Shown piece after piece: positions 1 to 11,005 of a stretch of DNA of 64,000 nucleotides. Source of the stretch: Toxorhynchites rutilus septentrionalis (Eukaryota; Arthropoda; Insecta; Diptera; Culicidae); contig NC_073745.1 in assembly GCF_029784135.1 (NCBI RefSeq), positions 45,491,521 to 45,555,520 of the forward strand, given 5' to 3'. The notes under the pieces are model-generated. The model was not told the origin of the DNA, ran no database searches, and saw only the letters and a program-made list of their open reading frames with translations. Position 1 is the stretch's first letter. Every line of letters starts with the position of its first letter. The position numbers and the translations under genes are program-made.

Positions 1-149
1 CCACTGCGTCGATTATTTGAACTATTGTGGTAATACTTGATTATGTTATATAATCAACTGCGAAACAAATGCCAAGCAATAACAAAAACTGATAACGATG
101 ATAAGAACTGATGAAACACGAGAGAAATTAAAATTTTGATGAACGGTTC

Positions 150-262
150 TACATGGAATTTGGAAAATCGAAAAAAAAATCGATGCCAAATGACTTAAAA
201 ATGCATAAAACGTGTCGAAAAAAAAATTTCGACCGAAAATAGGCCTTTTGGGACTTAGAGGC
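150..262. repeat. Fragment of a foldback-element arm
   Basis: By eye this stretch matches the arm of the foldback element at 60220-62367. The landmarks occur in the same order: GATGCCAAATG, a run of A after TCGA, and CTTTTGGGACTT against CACCCTGGGACTT. It has no second arm here, so it is a degraded fragment. The open frame across it is not a gene. Confidence 0.5.
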
Positions 263-439
263 GCCTTGAGTAATGCAACCAAAAAAAAATTATCATAGCA
301 TTTCATCTATACACACGCCAAAATGAGTATACATAATTGAGGGTAATACAATACACTAAAATAATGTATTATAACTGTCCGATAGTTGATTGTTTCTATA
401 GAGAGCGGCCGTCTTCTCCGGCCTTCCCTTATATAGAAA

Positions 440-778
440 CAGCCACTCTATGCCAAACCGATATAGTGGTTCCCAGATTTTCGTGAAAAGTGGTAGTTTT
501 GTTCCTTTTCACAAAATAAGACTGGTAATTTTTATTTTTTTTTATTAGAATGCACATTTTCATTTTAGAGTGGTCCAAAAAATTCCAAATCTATATCGGC
601 CCAGTAGTTCAAAAGTTATGATTTAAAAAAGAGTTATTTTTAGGTAAAAGTTAGTTAAAAGTCATTTTTGGGAAAAAGAGAAAAAAGTAGATTTTTTCGG
701 ACCGCCCTAAAATAGGAATGGGCACCCTAATAAAAGCATTACGGGTCTAATATATTTCGATAAGAATTAAAACTGCCA
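440..778. repeat. Truncated copy of the CAG-ended foldback family
   Basis: It starts with CAGCCACTCTATGCCAAACC followed by GATATAGTGGTT, the signature left end of the elements at 33411-34153 and 62375-63484. Interior landmarks follow in family order: CCAGTAGTTCAAAAGTTATG, GGACCGCCCTAAAATAGG, then GGCACCCTAATAAAA and ACGGGTCTAATAT. The right end, expected to be the inverted CAG terminus, breaks off near AAAACTGCCACA. Non-coding. Confidence 0.6.
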
Positions 779-879
779 CAATTATAAAAAAAAAAAAAAA
801 CGGGTAACTGTTCTAGTTGCGATATAGTTTATTAATCTAGACAATACTTGTGCACAAAATTTTAGTTATTAATCGAGGC

Positions 880-2240
880 AATTTCTAGTGACAATAATGT
901 GCGTGACTGGAACGGCTGTTCTGGTGAAAACTCGTAGTGTCTAGATATGGATTATACAGTCGAAACGAATTTATAATTAACATGTGTCACATGGTTCGAT
1001 TATCTGTAGATACGTGTTTTTGGAAAAGTTTGTGTTTGGAATCGCGTTCTGATCGAAATGTGGCGCGCGTTTTGAGCGTTGTCACATTCATTTGTTATCA
1101 GTTGCAAACACCGCATGCAAAATGCAACACAGATTATTATTTTCGTAGAATAAATATTTGAAGAAACCAATCGACTCAGTGTCACAACCTTAGTTACTAG
1201 TCCGCAAAATGTAATGGACGGCGTCGTCGAGTGAACGTTCAATTTTAAGGGATCCTCCCTCGTGGAATTAATTTCGAAAATTAGAATTCGCTGCCCCCAA
1301 AATGCTAATTGGAAGCTCAAACACAATCTCCGGAGCTGTTGACAAAGGAGCGCACCTACCACGCGAAAGCCGTCACGCATCCATCTGTACCAGTTCCCAC
1401 CGCGCCCCGTAGCTTGCTGGCGCCAATACCGATCGGGCGGTCAATCGACAGACCCACCAAGCGTTGATGCTTCTGCTGACTGTCGACTGTGTGTTCAGCA
1501 TCCAATTAACTGTGACAATACGGACGGACGTCGTTACACAATCCCAGGACCTGTGGAAAGCAATCGAACGAACAGAGGACCCTGGGCGATCTCTGGGCGC
1601 GTTTGGGCGTGTGCTTCTGTGGGTGCATACAAATTAGGAAAGAATATCCCTGCTTCCCGGTGTGCTTATTTTCCTCCCAACCTCCGCGGTTCGCGATTCT
1701 TACCACCGATGGTGGAAATGTCGTTCGGTTAATTAAACGAGACTCGATTGATTCTCCGAGGCGGAGAACTCTAAACCGCCAGCAGCTGAAATCACACGCC
1801 GCTCTCGAGGAGTGATTTATTCAGGAAAAAACTGCCACTAAATTATATTGACACCGTTTTAATTATTAACAAAAAAGTGTGTATCTCGTTATAGAGATCA
1901 AATGGAACGAGGGAAACGACGCACACGCTCGAGGTCGGAACATTTCTATTGAATTAATTTAAATTTACACTGGAGTGCAGGCTGCGCGTTAGTTACATTA
2001 AAATGGTAAATCTGCCGGTCGCTAGGAACCCCGAAAAAGGGTTTGATTTTGTTTACTTGCGGATGAAGAGTGTGTGTGCCGCTGTGCCGCCAACGGATTC
2101 AACAAACGGCGGTTGTGCTGATTTATGTGTGTTGGAAATCAAAGATGGAATCGTGTGTCGGCCTTTTTTTGCGTTGGGCACAGATGCGATTACAATACCC
2201 GGCTAACTAGGGCACGCGCTGAGTGGATAAGGGCGGGCGA
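880..2240. other. GC-richer, non-repetitive-looking island
   Basis: This block is clearly richer in G+C than its flanks, and I found no second copy in the window. Short frames occur on both strands (for example 1000-1380 minus and 2003-2206 plus). None shows a recognisable domain, signal peptide or convincing splice pattern. It is most simply host intergenic or intronic DNA, and could hold regulatory sequence or untranslated exon, which I cannot tell from sequence alone. Confidence 0.4.
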
Positions 2241-2514
2241 CTGGGATTTAATTGATTGAAGGAGATTTTATAATGTAAAATTTGTTGAAAGCGATTCAAG
2301 CTAATTTGGTTAAGTTTTTTGTCACTTATTGTAATTTGACAAAAAAATCATAGCTCGTTTATGGGCTGAATTTAGTCTGTTCATTTAGATATTCTTTGAA
2401 TTTTCAATCACTTATTTTCAATTATTTTGAATTTAACATCCGTCTACATCCCTTAAGCTTCGAGTATTGATCTTCAAAATCCGATTGGTGGTGTTCAGTT
2501 AGCATAGCTTTATA

Positions 2515-4096
2515 CGGGGTTAATCTGATTACGAAGAGCTGCCATCGGACCACTACCGGGGGTGCTGTAATAGGGTGCTACTACCGATTTTGTAATCCGC
2601 CCTCCTCGGCGGAACTATCACCGTGCCAATTGGGTTCTGTTCCAACCGATTGTGGACAACAGCATCAACTTCAATCGGCCATTGAATACCCTCATGGAGA
2701 TTGATGAGGCTCTGGAATCTCTCCAGCAAGCGATTGCCATCGCCCGAGACAGTGCGGTCCCGGTCCAACAACATCAGGTAAGTACCTCTCTCCAAATTGA
2801 CAGCATCACAAAACATTTGATTCAATTGTAAAACACCTTCCGGCGTCAATATCAGCGTACTGGTGACCGAGATAAAAAAATATCATTAAACAATCTGAAT
2901 AGGGTAATCCGGGAAAGGATTAAAAATCTCGAAAATAGTGAATTTCAGCAAACGACACAACGGATACTTCCACACTCTAAACCATTTAGGTCCCTAACAA
3001 AAATTTTGGAAAAGAAACCTAAACCCATCCCTCCTTTGCTTTCGTCCGAGGGTTCACGTGAAGGTGGTCTTTTATTAACAGCCACTGAAAAAGCGAATGC
3101 GTTCGGGCAACAATTTGTGTCTTCTCACAATCTTGGGCAAAATATAGTTAGTCTGTATGAGTAGGTTGTAGCTGAAGGGGTCACCATGGTTGATCGATCG
3201 GACAGCTTAATTCCGGAGGAATCTAGAGTCAAGGCTGATGAGCTGATGGCTCTTATCAAAATCTCAAACAACATGAAGGTCCCTGGTTCCGACAACACCT
3301 TTAATACCGAGCTCAAACACTTGAGTCATGGCTCATTTTCTTTTGTAGCTAAAATATTCATTAGGTGCTGGGAACTTCGCTACTTGCCTTGGAAGTAAGC
3401 TAAGGTCATTCCAGTACTGAAACCGGGGAAAGATCCTTCTATTTCTAAGAGCTATCGACCCATCAGCTTGCTCTCCGCTCTTTCTAAGCTTTTCGAAAAA
3501 TGCGTCCGGAGTCGAATTCTTACTTTCGCGGATGAGAATGGTGTCCTTCCTGAGGAACAATTTGGTTTCCGGAGGGGAAGATCCACCATTCATCAACTTA
3601 CTAGAGTTTCAAATATTATACATCGGAATAAGCCGATGTCCAAGACGACAGCAATGGCGCTCTTAGATATTGAAAAGGTTTTAGACAATCTGTGGCACGA
3701 TGGCCTGGTGTACAAGCTGCATCGATTCAATTTTCCAATGTGTCTGATCAAGATCATTAGAAATTATCTCTCTGATAGGGAATTTCAGATATCTTTGCAT
3801 AATGTGTGTTCAGATCATTTTAATATCGATGCAGGTGTGCCCAAGGAAGCTCATTCTGTATAACATTTATACTGCGGACATCCCACCGTTTCCCGGTGAT
3901 GGTATATTGTCCCAATTTGCCGATGACACTGCGATCTTGTTTAAGGGCCGCGTCATCGGTGCTCCTACACGCAAACTGCAGGGCCTGGATACTCTAAAAG
4001 AGTATTATAGCAGTTGGAAAATTGTTATCAATGCAGCGAAGACTTCGTCTATTTTATTTCCGCACTCGAGATCTCCTATGCTTGTTACGACCAATG
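2515..4096 (+). pseudogene. Jockey-like LINE ORF2 remnant (endonuclease end to reverse transcriptase palm)
   Basis: The plus strand encodes, in pieces, the C-terminal end of an apurinic-type endonuclease (ELPSDHY near 2536), the linker RRNYHRANWVLFQ, then IDEALESLQQAI, NTFRRQYQRTGD and LEKKPKPIPPL. The reverse transcriptase domain follows, with SYRPISLLSALSKLFEKC (about 3450-3510), QFGFRRGRSTIHQL and the catalytic FADD at 3916-3927. The order and spacing are those of Jockey-group LINE ORF2. In-frame stops fall near 2830, 3163 and 3396, and the frame shifts near 3860, so it cannot make a protein. The 5' end (ORF1 and most of the endonuclease) is missing. At 4096 the frame is cut by the inserted element at 4097-5988 and resumes at 5989. 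Confidence 0.88.
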
Positions 4097-5988
4097 CACA
4101 ATGGTCCAGGAGATGCATTTAAGTGGAAATTAGCAGTTAGAGCTCGATATTTATTCTCTAGACAAAAACTGTCTTAGACAAAGTTGTTACTCATGATAGA
4201 GCGCTCGTTTTTATGTTGTCAAAAATAGGATGACCAAAATTGTCGATGAAATAAAAAATCTAGCTTTCTTATCTGTATAGGTAGATGTAAACATTGTTCG
4301 ACAATGTTGTAGCTCCAATTATTTGAGACACCTTTGTACAACAAAGTTTTTTTTCTATCTCTTGAAATAACCAATATAGCGCCTTTTTTATAAGTTACGT
4401 TAGGGTCACCATGAAAAAAGCTGTTTTTTTTTGCTCAAACTTTTATGTTTAAAATTTTACATGCAAACTGTCTCCGAAATACAAACATTTTTGGATGCAG
4501 AACTTGACAATATCTCAAGTTTACTCAATGTTATTGATATTTCTTCCCAAAAAAACATACTCTTTTCATTTGTTTGTCATTCTTTATGGGGCAAACGTAA
4601 ACAAAGTTTATTGGCGGCATTTGAAAGAGCATATTTCACTCTACATGATGTGTGATTTTCAAAACTATTTTATTTTTTGTGTTTGAGTAAATTTAAATTG
4701 AAATCATGAGTTTTAGGATAAAAAAACATCAATAACTTTGAGTAGAATTAAGATATAGACAAGTTCTGCACCGCAAAATGTTGTTATCGATAAGCTCTAA
4801 AAGTCGTACGAAGACAGTTTTGATGTAGAATTTGAAATATCAAAGTCAAAGCAGAAAAAACACGTTTTTTCATGGTCACCCTAATGCAACTTAGAAAAAA
4901 GCGTTAACTCGATTATTTTAACAGATAGAAAAAAGATTTGTTCTACAAAGTTGTTTAAACTAACTGGGGCTACAACATTGTTGAACTATGTTTATCTCTA
5001 TCTATAAAGATAAGAAAGTTAGATTCTTCGTTTCATCGAAAATGTTGGTCAAACCTATTTTTGATAACACAAAAATAAGCGCTCTATCATATGTAACAAT
5101 TTTGTCTAAGACAGTTTTTGTCTAAACAATAAATATCCCCCACAAAGTTGTTTTTAGCGCCTTCTGTCTGAGTTGCATTAGGGTAACTATGAAAAAACGG
5201 GTTTTTTTTACTCTAACTTTTATATATAAAATTCTACATCAAAATGGTCTTCGTACGACTTTTAGAGCTTATCAATACCAACATTGTGCGATCTAGAACA
5301 TGACAATATTTTTATTTTGTTCAAAGTTATTGATGGGGTTTCATTCAAATACTCATGATTTCAATTATAAATTACTCAAATTTTTGTGTTTGTTTTTATG
5401 TGATAACATAAAAAATAAAAGTTTTGAAAATCATATATTATATACAGTGAAATCTGTTCTTTCAAATTCCGTCAACAAACATGTTTTTTGTTTGCCCCAG
5501 AACAAAGGAAAAGAGCGTGTTTTTTGGGAAGAAATATCAATAACTTTGAGTAAACTTGAGATATTGTTCTGCATCGAAAAATGTTTTTATTAGTAAGCTG
5601 TGTTTTTCAATATCTTGTTTGGTTGACAGTTTGCATGTAAAATTTGAAATATAAAAGTTAGAGCAAAAAAAAAGTTTTTTTTCATGGTGACCCTAACGTA
5701 ACCTAGAAAAAAAGGCGCTCTATCGGTTATTTCAAGAGCTAGAGAAAAACTTTGTTCTTCAAAGATGTCTCAAATAATTGGAGCTATAAAATTGTTGAAC
5801 CATGTTTACATCTATCTATAAAGATAAGAAAGTTAGAATTTTTTTTCATCGAAAATTTTGGTCACCCTATTTTTGACAACATAAAAACGAGCGCGCAACA
5901 ACTTTGTCTAAGGACGTTTTTGTCTAGAGAATAACTGTCAAGCTCTAAATGCTAATTTCCACTTAAATGCATTTCCTGGACCATTGTG
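4097..5988. mobile_element. Transib-like non-autonomous foldback element inserted in a LINE
   Basis: The element begins CACAATGGTCCAGGAG and ends with the near-exact reverse complement, TTCCTGGACCATTGTG. It is flanked by the 5-bp direct repeat CAATG (4092-4096 and 5989-5993). Removing it with one repeat copy restores the interrupted LINE frame. A CACWATG heptamer at each end and a 5-bp duplication are the defining marks of the Transib superfamily. There is no transposase frame. The inside is built of related blocks in alternating orientation: about 4128-4680 forward, 4690-5140 inverted, 5150-5340 forward, 5450-5988 inverted. Shared landmarks are GACAAAAACTGTCTTAGAC, GATAAGAAAGTTAGA and CATGGTGACCCTAA. 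Several short AT-rich frames inside are incidental. Assignment to Transib rests on termini and duplication length only. Confidence 0.75.
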
Positions 5989-6150
5989 CAATGATGTCAT
6001 AATTCGGTTCGGTGACTCTCTTGTTGAATGGTTCAAGGAAGTGGTCTACTTAGAACCCACTCTGGGCAGTCATCTGATTTTTAGGTCTTACGTTGAGAAA
6101 ATCACCACAAAATGTAATACTCTGCTGCAAATTTTAACACATGCGAATTG
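5989..6150 (+). pseudogene. Jockey-like LINE ORF2 remnant, continued (reverse transcriptase thumb)
   Basis: This continues the reverse transcriptase interrupted at 4096. It reads NDVIIRFGDSLVEWFKEVVY followed by LEPTLGSHLIFRSYVEKI, corresponding to the segment after the palm (typically VKYLG..LD..LTF..HI..I in Jockey-group enzymes), and ends at LTHANWG near 6148. The similarity stops abruptly there and unrelated sequence begins, so the 3' part of the LINE is missing. Confidence 0.8.
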
Positions 6151-6316
6151 GGGCTCTTTTGGTATTAACAAATTCTTCCGCACAGTAACTCGATGTTGAT
6201 GATTCCTTAATATTTTCCTTGGTTGATCGTATTGTTATCACATGTTTACGTTGAAGAGCCTTAACCCTTCTTTTCGTTGGCCGAGGCATTTTGATTGAAT
6301 ATAATACTACATACAT
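6134..6316 (-). other. Short basic reading frame of unknown identity beside the LINE
   Basis: A minus-strand frame contains an internal ATG at 6289 that starts MPRPTKRRVKALQRKHV, a strongly basic stretch. It then runs through a Ser-rich part to about 6148, where it meets the LINE remnant. I do not recognise a family. The basic start would suit the first exon of a DNA-binding or transposon protein, but 60 codons in AT-rich DNA are weak evidence and it may be chance. Confidence 0.2.
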
Positions 6317-6319
6317 ACA

Positions 6320-7986
6320 CTATAATACAGAAAAAAAAATACTTCTCCGTTTACTATTTTCGAAAGCATAGGCAGCCGTGGCAGTGCTCCGAGCTCTGCA
6401 ATATAATTTTCTTAACCAATGTTAAAGTTGCTAAAACTTACATTATAGACCCATTAAACGTAAAAATAATAATTGTATTGATATCAACACAGTTTTATTT
6501 TATTGATTTTCATTACATGAAACGCTACGAGTCAGGGATAACATTTTATTGAGTGGTTTTTATGTCTGTTTCGATGATGTTGTCTGGGATCAGTGTTGAA
6601 AAAATAACGATGCTTTAACCAATACAAACAAAATCATGGCGGAAAATTGAAAAATGAAAATTTAGCTTTCAAAGCACTAGCTCGAGTTTTCCGACGGTTT
6701 TCACTATACAGTGCGACGACAGATGAAAATTCAATATCTTGTGAGCAATCGATTAGAGTTTGGTTGATATTACATGATGGGAAGTGTGCGAAAACGACTA
6801 TTTTCTACATACTGTTTTGCAAAACTATTGATTTTCGGGCGAGGGGTGAGGAAGGGAGATGAAAGAAATGAGCGCAATTGTGGCAGCCATTTGTGGCATC
6901 ATTCCACCTTTACCTTAACAACATAAATAAATTCGTTCTGTTTGGAAAGTTAGCCACGGTAAATTTTTTTATTTGAACATTGTGTACACAAAAATGTTAA
7001 AATAGCGAATAAAATAAAAGAGAATAGGGTTAAATGAATGAAAATTTGGATTTTTTTTGCATTTTCTGAAGCCAAATAATACGTACACAAAAAAATATTC
7101 AGAAAAATAGATTTTTTTCTGCATAGGGTCACCCGAATCGATATTAAAAATACAGTAATTAGTATCCTAGCGGTGTGTTATATAGTTTATGACCTACGCT
7201 CATGCGTAACAAACTTTTTGTGTATAATTTCATTAAAATTGGTCGAGCTGTTATGGAGGAGTACGACAAAGAACATCGTGATTTATATACATATAGATTA
7301 TTTAAATTATTTTAAATTTGATCATTTCATATCCGAGTGGTTTACAGAACTAGATGTGACTTCAAATCAATGGGTTTTCCTAGATTCTCCACTAGATTTT
7401 CTGTCATCGAACGAAGGAAGTTTTTCAGAAGATATTCAGAAAAATAAAATTTTGGCGAATGTTTTTGTCTCGATTTTTGAGGCAAAAACGCGATTTTTTT
7501 CACAATAGATGTCGCCATTTCGTCAAAAATCAATATTTTGAAGAAATCCTACGGACGATGACAGGAAATATATTCAAGACAAGATCACGTAAAAAATCAT
7601 TGGTTGAAATGAGTCCACTAGAAAAACTGGTAGAGCTCCCACCAGTTTAGAAGGTTATGGCTATAAGGGTTCAGCAAACCGGTTGCGGCTATTCAGGGGA
7701 CAGTCCAATTGACATCAATATATTTTTTGTTTGTTAAGTAATATATGCCTAATAAAACTGTGATATCAGATGAATCACAGTAATTTATTTTCTCGTTGAA
7801 AAAAATCGCGAAAATCACATACTTTTTATGATGTTATGATTGTAATGATTTAAGATGTAATTAGAATATCGAAAAAATACATTTCCCTTATCAGACGGCT
7901 TTGTTAGCCTTCCTGTACTCGCTTACTGGGTCTCACAGGTCGAAAAATCAATGGCTCTGTTTTGAGGATGCTGCGTTAAATGACTA
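6320..7986. other. AT-rich stretch without recognisable genes
   Basis: Low-complexity AT-rich DNA with scattered short frames (for example 7173-7508 and 7459-7650 on the plus strand), none with a known motif. I see no tRNA, no terminal repeats and no similarity to other parts of the window except generic A/T runs. Confidence 0.5.
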
Positions 7987-7990
7987 TTAA

Positions 7991-8837
7991 CCCTTTGCGG
8001 TCGTTTGTCTGCTCTCAGCCACCACATCAAGGAACTATACTAATCTTATACTTCATTCAAAAATGCATCATTTCACCCATTTTAGACGAATCTTAATGTC
8101 TAGTGATCCTTTTTCCGTATCAAAATGGTGCTTTAATGAAAAATAGATGGTCGGGGTTCTGCCAAAACGAACCAAGCGCCTAAAACATTGTTTTGAAATA
8201 TTTCATTTTGAAGTTTGGGCTCCCACTAAATGATTGTGTCTGATCAAATCTATCATTTTATCGCTCACGTGTTACAAACAGGATGACAAACATAATACTC
8301 CCTTTCATGCTGTAAGCACACATCTTCGTCAATTTCTGATTCAAAACCTTTATGAAAATAGAAAAAAACAAATTTCGTTGCTGCTAAACACACAAACTTC
8401 GTTTTCTTTGCAGCCAGAGCGAACCAAGGTCATGTTAACTATTAACATAATATCATTACACAACACATTAGTATTTTGTAACGGCTCTGGACTAATTTAT
8501 TGAATGGTATATATAATGGCTCACTTTAGCTGTTTTTTGAAAAAAAAAAATATCTTAATAAATGAAAATAAATTGATTTAAGAATGCATTACACTTGATT
8601 CGTGGTGGTTGAACGCAATTTTGAAAAATGCAGACTAGCCCCTTAACACGCTTTTACACGTCATTACTTACCAGATCACGACGACATCTAATTCCAGGAG
8701 CTGTCCGAAACTGAAACTGTTTCGGAAGATATCATATGAAGGAGAATTATATATAATTTTCATTTGAAATTATCTCATGTTTTACATCTAGTTTTTATTT
8801 TATACCCATGCCAAAATTTAAAACGACCGCAAAAGGG
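7991..8837. mobile_element. piggyBac-like non-autonomous element (TTAA target)
   Basis: The left end reads TTAA then CCCTTTGCGGTCGTTTG. The right end is the inverted CGACCGCAAAAGGG followed by TTGA, a one-base variant of TTAA. A TTAA target duplication with CCC-initial inverted repeats is characteristic of the piggyBac superfamily. The 847-bp interior has no transposase frame, so the copy is non-autonomous. The terminal match covers about 17 bases with one indel. Confidence 0.6.
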
Positions 8838-8894
8838 TTGATACTGATTGAATGTAAACAAATATTTTCTGGAGATTGTTCAATCAATTATATC

Positions 8895-9169
8895 TTCTTC
8901 TTCTTCTTCAATGGCACTAACGTTCCTAGAGGAACTTCGCCGTCTCAACGTAGTATTACTTGCGTCATTTTTATTAGTACTTAGTTGAGATTTCTATGCC
9001 AAATAACACGCCTTGAATGCATTCTGAGTGGCAACCTCTAGAATACGCGTGATCACAGTGCAAGTCGGAGGAAATTTCTTTGACGAAAAATTCCCCCGAC
9101 CAGAACGGGAATCGAACCCGAACACCCGGCATGTTAGTTATGACGCTAACCACTCGGCCACGGGAGCAC
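8895..9169 (-). mobile_element. tRNA-derived SINE (possibly Feilai-like) with 15-bp target duplication
   Basis: Read on the minus strand it starts GCTCCCGTGGCCGAGTGG, containing an A box (TGGCCGAGTGGTTA). A perfect B box (GGTTCGATTCC) lies near 9106-9116. These are the internal RNA polymerase III promoter of a tRNA. A non-tRNA body follows (CAAAGAAATTTCCTCCGAC, then GAAATCTCAACTAAGTAC), ending in a GAAGAAGAAGA tail. The element is flanked by TCAATCAATTATATC at 8880-8894 and 9170-9184, a perfect 15-bp duplication showing LINE-mediated insertion. A 5'-truncated relative lies at 53165-53390. The Feilai name is from memory of mosquito SINEs and is not certain. Confidence 0.82.
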
Positions 9170-9424
9170 TCAATCAATTATATCCTTTTCTTTTAAAAAA
9201 ATTACCAATATCGTCTAAAAAGTACCGCAGTATCGCAATACTACAGAGACACGAACGGTCTGTGACACAGCGAGTGCGCGAGAATATAAGTTATAATTTT
9301 TCGCGAGAGTACAAGGTTAGGTATTGTACAAGATTTTCACTACACCTTATACAGCGCGGACTCGATTATATACAGTTTCGGATTTATTTTCACATTATCG
9401 ATTTTCACATTATCGAGTCAAAAC

Positions 9425-10425
9425 TTTTGACGTGGGACTACGTCTAACCAGAGTATATGGGGGGTAAAATGGAAACCTAAACACAGAACATGCAGGAAAA
9501 AATGAAAGATTCCGAATGCTTATAACTCGAACATTTCTTACTGGATCGGAAAGATGATTGCATCAATTGATAGGGAATATTTCTACGCTTCTGTCGCAAT
9601 TAATAAAATGTTATTTTTCATTAGATAAACAATTGAACAACTGTATAATGTTAAGCGATATCTAAACGCCCTAACTGCCTCATTTTGATTGGCCCGATCT
9701 ACGGTTTCCCTAACACAGCCATCAAAACCAAGCAGCCTTGGGGGAATCGGCATTGTAATACATGAAAGTAGGGGGTATTTTTGTTTCGACTGAAATGTGT
9801 TTCCCTAACACAGACTTCTAATCCATGGAGCGTGGCGAAATCTGCATTGCAAATACATGAAAATCGGGGGTATTTTTGTTCCGACTGAAATGTGTTTCCC
9901 AACACAGACTTTAGAACCAAGGTGTCTGAGGAAATTGGCATTGCGAATTCGTGTAAGTCGGGGACATTTTTGTTCCGACTGAAATGTGTTTGCCTCTAAC
10001 ACAGACTTCAAAACCAAGATGTCTGGGGAAATCGACTCAGCAAATAAATGCAAACTGCAAGTACTTTTGTACTCGCTTGCCTTTGTGCAAGTGCCTGAAG
10101 TTCATCAAATCAAGCAAATTCGCGGTTCGAGAAAAATGTACACTTGAGAGATGCAAACTTCAGAAGGAAACGTAAAATAAAATAATCGTTTGATAAATAT
10201 TCCGTTCACATATTTTGTCCTAGGCATCATAAGAAACGTGAAAGGACTGTCATTAAATTTACTTGTAACGAAGAACATAATCTATCACAATGCATGAATT
10301 GACCTTATATGGAATTATTGAATTGTTTCATTTTATCAAAAATTTAATCAATACAAACGAATGATTGCTACGCTAAGGCAGTCCCACGTCAACCTTGCGG
10401 TTATATCATAGATATAACCCACCCA
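9425..10425 (+). mobile_element. Element A, copy 1 (1,001-bp repeat with hairpin end)
   Basis: This is one of two near-identical copies; the other is 44466-45466 in opposite orientation and of the same length. One end is TTTTGACGTGGGACTACGTC. The other has GACGTGGGACT inverted, then a perfect hairpin (GGTTATATC/GATATAACC around a 3-base loop) and ACCCACCCA. T runs flank it, compatible with a short A/T target duplication. The middle contains about 3.6 tandem units of 94-97 bp. By eye I see only a handful of mismatches to copy 2, so movement was recent. No transposase; class unknown. Confidence 0.75.
9698..10032. repeat. Tandem repeat, ~94-97 bp units, inside element A copy 1
   Basis: About 3.6 units, each with the core TTTTTGTTCCGACTGAAATG, then TGTTTCCCTAACACAGACTT and a GGG run. 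Because unit lengths vary between 94 and 97, long open frames cross the repeat in more than one phase (9699-9941 and 9805-10053 minus). They are repeat artefacts, not genes. The same array is in copy 2 at about 44858-45192. Confidence 0.75.
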
Positions 10426-10459
10426 TTTTTTTTTTATTATTCGTTTTTTTATGCATGTA

Positions 10460-11005
10460 CTAGCTGACCCGGCAAACTTCGTCCCGCACAAAATTTATGT
10501 TTCGTTATCACATCGAGGTTTTTTTACTAAGCGCACGTTCATGTTTCCAATAGTAGAATTCTCCGTTCCAGAAGAGGGAAGGGTGTCATACCATCATAGA
10601 AACATTTTTCTTACCCAAAAACCCTCACATTTCAAATTGTGCTTGATTAGTTTTCGAGTTATACAGAAGCTTGTGTTTGTGTGTCCTCTATAATTTGTGT
10701 TTCATTTTCATGGCAGCCGCACCTAAGAGAGGGGGAGGAGTATCTTACCACCATAGAATCATTTAGTGCACCCTAAAACCTCCACATGCTAAATTTGGTT
10801 CCATTTACTTGATTAATTCTCGAGTAATGCATAAATTTGGATTTCATTTGTATGGCAAAAGAGAGGGGAGAGAAATCTCAAACTATCACGAAAACCTTTC
10901 CCCTGCCCCAAAAACCCCTACATACCAATTTTCCTGTTGATTAGTTCAGTAGTTCCCGAGTTCATAAGAATCAGACAGACAGAAATCCAATTTTATATAT
11001 ATAGA
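10460..11005 (-). mobile_element. Non-autonomous Helitron, 546 bp
   Basis: Read on the minus strand it starts A|TCTATATATATAAAATTGG, then ATTTCTGTCTGTCTG. It ends GAAGTTTGCCGGGTCAGCTAG|T. Insertion between A and T, a 5' TC and a 3' CTAG (CTRR) without target duplication are the Helitron signature. The interior repeats a motif (ATGGTGGT/GGTATGACACCC, GAACTAATCAA) seen again at 28240-28925. No Rep/helicase frame, so it depends on an autonomous partner. Confidence 0.7.

Noticed and set aside
8974..9177. Possible tRNA gene at 9095-9169 (good A and B boxes)
   Set aside because: The acceptor stem does not close. A SINE body with a tail and a 15-bp target duplication follows, so it is a SINE head. 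The same reasoning applies to 20790-20874, 22900-22970 and 53815-53892.
9699..10175. Overlapping reading frames of 63-82 codons, duplicated at 44716-45192
   Set aside because: They are translations of the ~94-97-bp tandem array in element A in different phases. The same repeated peptide appears in several frames, with no known domain.
10394..10425. Hairpin at the end of element A taken as a Helitron 3' hairpin
   Set aside because: No CTRR follows the hairpin, the opposite end does not start with TC, and the T/A-run flanks suggest a duplication.
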